Source: CALGLS01 sp964508085
Lineage (GTDB): Bacteria > Bacteroidota > Bacteroidia > Chitinophagales > Saprospiraceae
NCBI GenBank assembly: GCA_964508085.1
Contig: CAZDTI010000065.1
Coordinates: 1 to 26,817, forward strand
Direction: 5' to 3'
Length of the DNA stretch: 26,817 nucleotides
Made by a program: the position numbers and the translations under genes. Below the pieces are notes generated by a model. The model was not told the origin of the DNA. It worked only from the letters and a program-made list of their open reading frames with translations, and ran no database searches. Shown here piece after piece: positions 23,968 to 26,817 of the stretch (position 1 is the first letter of the stretch; every line of letters starts with the position of its first letter).

Positions 23968-24002
23968 AACGCCGACCCAAAATTATTTGGGTCGGCGTTT
24001 TT
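23968..24002 (+). terminator. Intrinsic terminator after pyrH
   Basis: AACGCCGACCC (23968-23978) pairs with GGGTCGGCGTT (23989-23999), extendable by A-T pairs into the loop, followed by TTTC. It starts 30 nt after the pyrH stop codon and lies before the convergent comF-like gene. Confidence 0.88.
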
Positions 24003-24045
24003 CATAGGCGCTCTTTTTAATTCAATAAGCTACTATAAGTTCCAC

Positions 24046-24747
24046 TCACCTTTTTGCTATAGCTATCGTTGCCAAACTCACCTTTGTATGTGGAATCTCC
24101 AACACTTTTTCCGCACAAGCTTCCAACGTTGCTCCTGTCGTCAATACATCATCTACAATCAATACATGCTTTCCTCTTAGTTGTTCCGGCTTGTTTATTT
24201 TAAAAGAAGTTCGAACATTTTCCAAGCGTTCTATTCTTGTCATTCTGGTTTGAGAGGTGTTGTTTATTGTTTTAACCAGTATTCCTTTTCGCCATGGGAT
24301 TTCCATCGTTTCGGAAAGCCCTCGTGCAAGTAAATCGCATTGGTTATAACCTCTGGAATGTTCTTTCTTAGGATGCAAAGGCACAGGCAAAATCATATCT
24401 ATATTTTCAAAGCCTTTAGCCAAGCGCAAATCTTTTCCATACAACTCTCCTAGCTTAATGCCGATCTTGCGCTTTCCTTTGTATTTTAAGTTGTGAATCA
24501 ACTTTTGTGTTCGACCATTTTTCATGAAGTAGTATAAAGAAGCACCTCCTTCTATTTTCACCCGTCCCCAAAACCGTTCAGTAAATGGGTTCTCTAAATC
24601 TAAATGGAATTCTGTTTTTGGAAGATAATATTGACAGTATATGCAAATCTCCTGTTCTTGTGGAGGCGGATTAGCACCGCAGGCCAGACAGAGTTTTGGA
24701 AAGAAAAGCGTGAGTACGCCTTCTGTAAGGTTTTCTAAGATGGTCAT
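24046..24747 (-). CDS. ComF family protein (phosphoribosyltransferase-like)
   Basis: A 233-residue protein of the ComF/GntX family. An N-terminal four-cysteine zinc-finger pattern (Cys20, Cys23, Cys35, Cys38; LCLACG and CIYC) is followed by a type I phosphoribosyltransferase-like domain: LKYKGKRKIG near 88-96, DMILPVPLHPKKEHSRGYNQ (117-136) and the PRPP-binding loop VLIVDDVLTTGAT (195-207). In Gram-positive bacteria ComF works in DNA uptake during transformation. In Bacteroidota the role is unknown and no other competence gene is in this window. It is a lone minus-strand gene between pyrH and the protease gene. Confidence 0.9.
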   Translation of the reverse strand: MTILENLTEGVLTLFFPKLCLACGANPPPQEQEICIYCQYYLPKTEFHLDLENPFTERFWGRVKIEGGASLYYFMKNGRTQKLIHNLKYKGKRKIGIKLGELYGKDLRLAKGFENIDMILPVPLHPKKEHSRGYNQCDLLARGLSETMEIPWRKGILVKTINNTSQTRMTRIERLENVRTSFKINKPEQLRGKHVLIVDDVLTTGATLEACAEKVLEIPHTKVSLATIAIAKR

Positions 24748-24843
24748 AGTCGTTTGTTATTGAAGTCTCTGTAAATATAATAAATCAACTGTTAACTATT
24801 AACCCTTAACTTTTAACTTCCCACTATCGGACTGTTAGAAACC

Positions 24844-24874
24844 AAAAAAACGTCTGCCCTAATCAGGACAGACG
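24844..24874 (-). terminator. Intrinsic terminator downstream of the HtrA-like protease gene
   Basis: In the minus direction CGTCTGTCCT pairs with AGGGCAGACG (24851-24874; one mismatch, 4-nt loop) and is followed by seven T residues (24844-24850). It lies about 160 nt past the protease stop codon and upstream of the comF-like gene. Confidence 0.75.
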
Positions 24875-25032
24875 CATCAAAACAAAACGAAAAACCAACT
24901 TTAAACAAGTCTTTTATCTAGAGTAATAAACCCAGATTTTTATTTCTTTGTTGTCGGAAATCTGTTAAGAATTTCCTAAGGTATTATTAATGTCGTGAAC
25001 TGAATCAATGTGATCAGTCTTAGAAGTTGAGC

Positions 25033-26190
25033 TTAACCTCTCTTCAAAATCACTGGAATATTCTTCACTTTTCCCTTTCTTCTAACGGTTACATTTACCG
25101 TTTCTCCAATCTTAGAACGCCCAATTACCTCTTGAAGTTCAGATACGGTATCTATTTTTTTAGTATCTACTTGAGTAATTACATCGTTTGGTAACATTCC
25201 TGCGTATTGCGCAGCTCCTCCGTCAATTACATTTTTGATAAAAACGCCCTTCGTAATATTAAGACCTAACTCTTCCGCTAAGTCACTATCCATGTCGTTT
25301 ATCTCAATTCCCAAGAAGGCCCGCTGGTAACTTCCATACTCTATAATGTCCCCTACGATTTTTCTGACAATATTAACAGGAATCGCGAACGAATACCCTG
25401 AAAACGAACCGGTCTGCGTAGCTATTGCAGTATTGATCCCTAAAAGTTCTCCTTTGTCGTTGACTAGCGCACCGCCACTATTTCCTGGATTAACTGCAGC
25501 ATCTGTCTGGATGAAGGCTTCTATGGAGGTATTCCCCTCTATTAAGTCTATATCTCTTCCCTTCGCACTGATGATTCCTGCGGTAACAGTAGAAGTCAAA
25601 TCAAAAGGGTTACCTACAGCCAACACCCATTCTCCAACTTCTGCATTATCCGAATTTGCATATGGCATCGTTGGAAGATCTTTTGCTTCTATTTTCAAAA
25701 CAGCCATATCCGTTGTTTTATCAGTACCGACTACTTTTGCTTTGAATTGCCTATTGTCAAATAAAGTTACCTCTACTTCATCAGCATATTCTACAACATG
25801 ATTGTTAGTTACAATATATCCATCATTAGAAATAATAACTCCCGAACCAGATCCTTGCTTTATTCCTCCACCAAAAGGGTTACCTCCAAAGAAATCAAAG
25901 AATGGATCATTCCCTCTTTCCTTTTGACGACGTTGTTTCGCCAACTCTTCACTTTCTGCCGCTTTGATATGTACCACTACCGGCATCGCTTTACGTGCTG
26001 GTGCCGTGAAATCAAAAGGAGCAACTGAGGATGTACCTACTTTTGCATTTACTCTATTAGTAGTCTGAAGAGCAAATTCATTTTTATTTGCATCTATTGT
26101 TGGCTGTTGTGGCGTCATTACGTAAGCGCCGCCTAAAGCTATCATTCCACCGACAACGCCGGCTGCAATTAAGGAAATTAAATTTTTCAT
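25033..26190 (-). CDS. htrA: HtrA/Deg-family periplasmic serine protease with one PDZ domain
   Basis: A 385-residue protein for envelope protein quality control. The N-terminus (LISLIAAGVVGGMIALGGAY) is a signal peptide or membrane anchor. The chymotrypsin-fold domain (about 60-275) contains the triad His131 (TNNHVV), Asp161 (TTDMAVLKI) and Ser238 (NPGNSGGAL); a Gly/Phe-rich stretch near 95-112 (DPFFDFFGGNPFGGG) corresponds to the flexible LA-loop region. A single PDZ domain occupies about 290-380 (GVFIKNVIDGGAAQYAGMLPNDVI). DegP-type enzymes have two PDZ domains and more than 450 residues, so this is shorter and closer to DegS in layout. It ends in a clean stop with no second PDZ remnant seen downstream. 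Whether it is anchored is not decidable. Confidence 0.93.
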   Translation of the reverse strand: MKNLISLIAAGVVGGMIALGGAYVMTPQQPTIDANKNEFALQTTNRVNAKVGTSSVAPFDFTAPARKAMPVVVHIKAAESEELAKQRRQKERGNDPFFDFFGGNPFGGGIKQGSGSGVIISNDGYIVTNNHVVEYADEVEVTLFDNRQFKAKVVGTDKTTDMAVLKIEAKDLPTMPYANSDNAEVGEWVLAVGNPFDLTSTVTAGIISAKGRDIDLIEGNTSIEAFIQTDAAVNPGNSGGALVNDKGELLGINTAIATQTGSFSGYSFAIPVNIVRKIVGDIIEYGSYQRAFLGIEINDMDSDLAEELGLNITKGVFIKNVIDGGAAQYAGMLPNDVITQVDTKKIDTVSELQEVIGRSKIGETVNVTVRRKGKVKNIPVILKRG

Positions 26191-26493
26191 GATTTTTTCT
26201 TTTTTTAGTTGGTTAAAAAATCAGTGAGCGTTTTGAGAATAGAAATCTCAATTAATAGTGAGAAAGTAGAACGCTAAGTTAATAAAGCTGTTCTTTTTAG
26301 AATATGGCTTTAACTTGATGTTAACAGTTCCGCTTTATAGCAGTAGTAACGAAAGGTGGAAAGAGATTCTGATGTGATGGAAGGTTTGAAGGAGTGGTTT
26401 GTCTTAAATGTGACGTTATGCTCTTGCTGTAAATCGCCAATTCACTATTCTGACGAGGTTCTCAATGTTGTTCTGTATCTATCTTATCCTTAG
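26191..26493. other. 303-bp gene-free spacer upstream of the protease gene
   Basis: No coding potential seen. It must hold the protease promoter, but no TAnnTTTG box is present on the minus strand. A TTAAC-TTGAT-GTTAA inverted repeat at 26310-26324 is a possible operator. The 5' boundary of the adjoining IS remnant is not visible. Confidence 0.4.
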
Positions 26494-26768
26494 TTATTAA
26501 AGACACACAATATTCAAATTAGTAAGACTCAGTATGGCAGTCCATACGACAATGTTATTAGAGAACAGATCAATGGAATTTTAAAAGACATGTTTTACCT
26601 GGTGAAGTTTTAGAAAATATGGCACGAGTTAAAATGCTTACTGTAACTAAAGTTGAAATTTACAGTGAAAAAAGACCGCACTGGTCTAACCATTTGCTTA
26701 CACCAGAACAATTTCATCAACAAGACAAATTGCCTGTTATTACATGGTCAACTAAAAGAGAAAAATAA
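26494..26768 (+). pseudogene. IS3-family transposase remnant (C-terminal end, frameshifted)
   Basis: Reading from 26494 gives the integrase C-terminal pattern LLKTHNIQISKTQYGSPYDN then VIREQINGILK (the DDE-region Y/G-x-PYDNA-x-x-E-x-x-N-G-x-x-K motif). The frame breaks near 26587-26589 and continues in another frame as HVLPGEVLENMARVKML, IYSEKRPHWSNHLLTPEQF and STKREK to a stop at 26766-26768. The shift matches loss of one base. Only about 90 residues of a roughly 280-residue orfB product remain, with no orfA and an in-frame stop at 26491, so it is a dead fragment. The sequence after 26768 may hold the element's right end, but no terminal repeat could be confirmed. Confidence 0.82.
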
Positions 26769-26817
26769 TTTTGTAGATTTACAACCCATTCCATAAAAAA
26801 CGGTCAACCCTTTTTAG

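Noticed and set aside
25346..25801. 151-codon plus-strand frame opposite the protease gene
   Set aside because: It lies entirely antisense to a well-supported HtrA coding region and shows no recognisable motif.
26494..26768. Programmed frameshift of an active IS3 element
   Set aside because: IS3 frameshifting occurs between orfA and orfB, not in the integrase C-terminus, and most of the transposase is missing.
1..26817. tRNA, rRNA, tmRNA or CRISPR loci
   Set aside because: No tRNA cloverleaf (GGTTCRANYCC arm with matching stems), conserved rRNA stretch or spaced repeat array was seen when reading both strands of the spacers.

Overview
The window is an A+T-rich chromosomal segment from a member of the Bacteroidota. 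The phylum call rests on several points seen together: -7 boxes matching TAnnTTTG in front of several operons, almost no Shine-Dalgarno sequences, a large CarB without the C-terminal allosteric domain, a bacterial geranylgeranylglyceryl phosphate synthase, tandem DUF3857/transglutaminase-like secreted proteins, and a mevalonate-type isoprenoid cluster. Genus and order cannot be fixed from this sequence; Flavobacteriia- or Saprospiria-like is my inference.

Layout: (1) 87-2513 (+) is a large cytosolic GAF-domain protein of unknown role; its 3' end overlaps the convergent AMP nucleosidase gene. (2) From 2488 to 19798 every gene is on the minus strand: AMP nucleosidase, a repeat-rich 0.7 kb spacer, carB, a secreted erythromycin-esterase-like protein, rsgA, a GGGP synthase, two adjacent DUF3857/transglutaminase-like exported proteins, an Nfu-type Fe-S scaffold, a ferredoxin-NADP-reductase-like flavoprotein, a GHMP kinase, class II HMG-CoA reductase (mvaA) and type 2 isopentenyl-diphosphate isomerase (fni). 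(3) 20354-23938 (+) is a core translation block: rplM-rpsI, rpsB, tsf, then pyrH, punctuated by hairpin terminators. (4) 24046-26190 (-) holds a ComF-family phosphoribosyltransferase-like protein and an HtrA/Deg protease with one PDZ domain. (5) The right edge carries the decayed 3' end of an IS3-family transposase.

Functional links: fni, mvaA and the GHMP kinase form a compact isoprenoid-precursor operon, and the GGGP synthase elsewhere in the window could use its prenyl product. carB and pyrH belong to pyrimidine synthesis; AMP nucleosidase belongs to purine turnover; rplM, rpsI, rpsB, tsf and rsgA belong to ribosome function and assembly.

No CRISPR, phage, toxin-antitoxin, secretion or biosynthetic island was found. 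The most unusual material is non-coding: a 191-bp element with a single dyad axis between fni and rplM, a perfect 27-bp hairpin directly in front of rsgA, a 29-bp hairpin built of GATGAGGTA units between mvaA and the GHMP kinase, and dispersed intergenic repeats that include one copy abutting a stop codon. rsgA and the GHMP kinase, the two genes directly behind a hairpin, both start with non-ATG codons.
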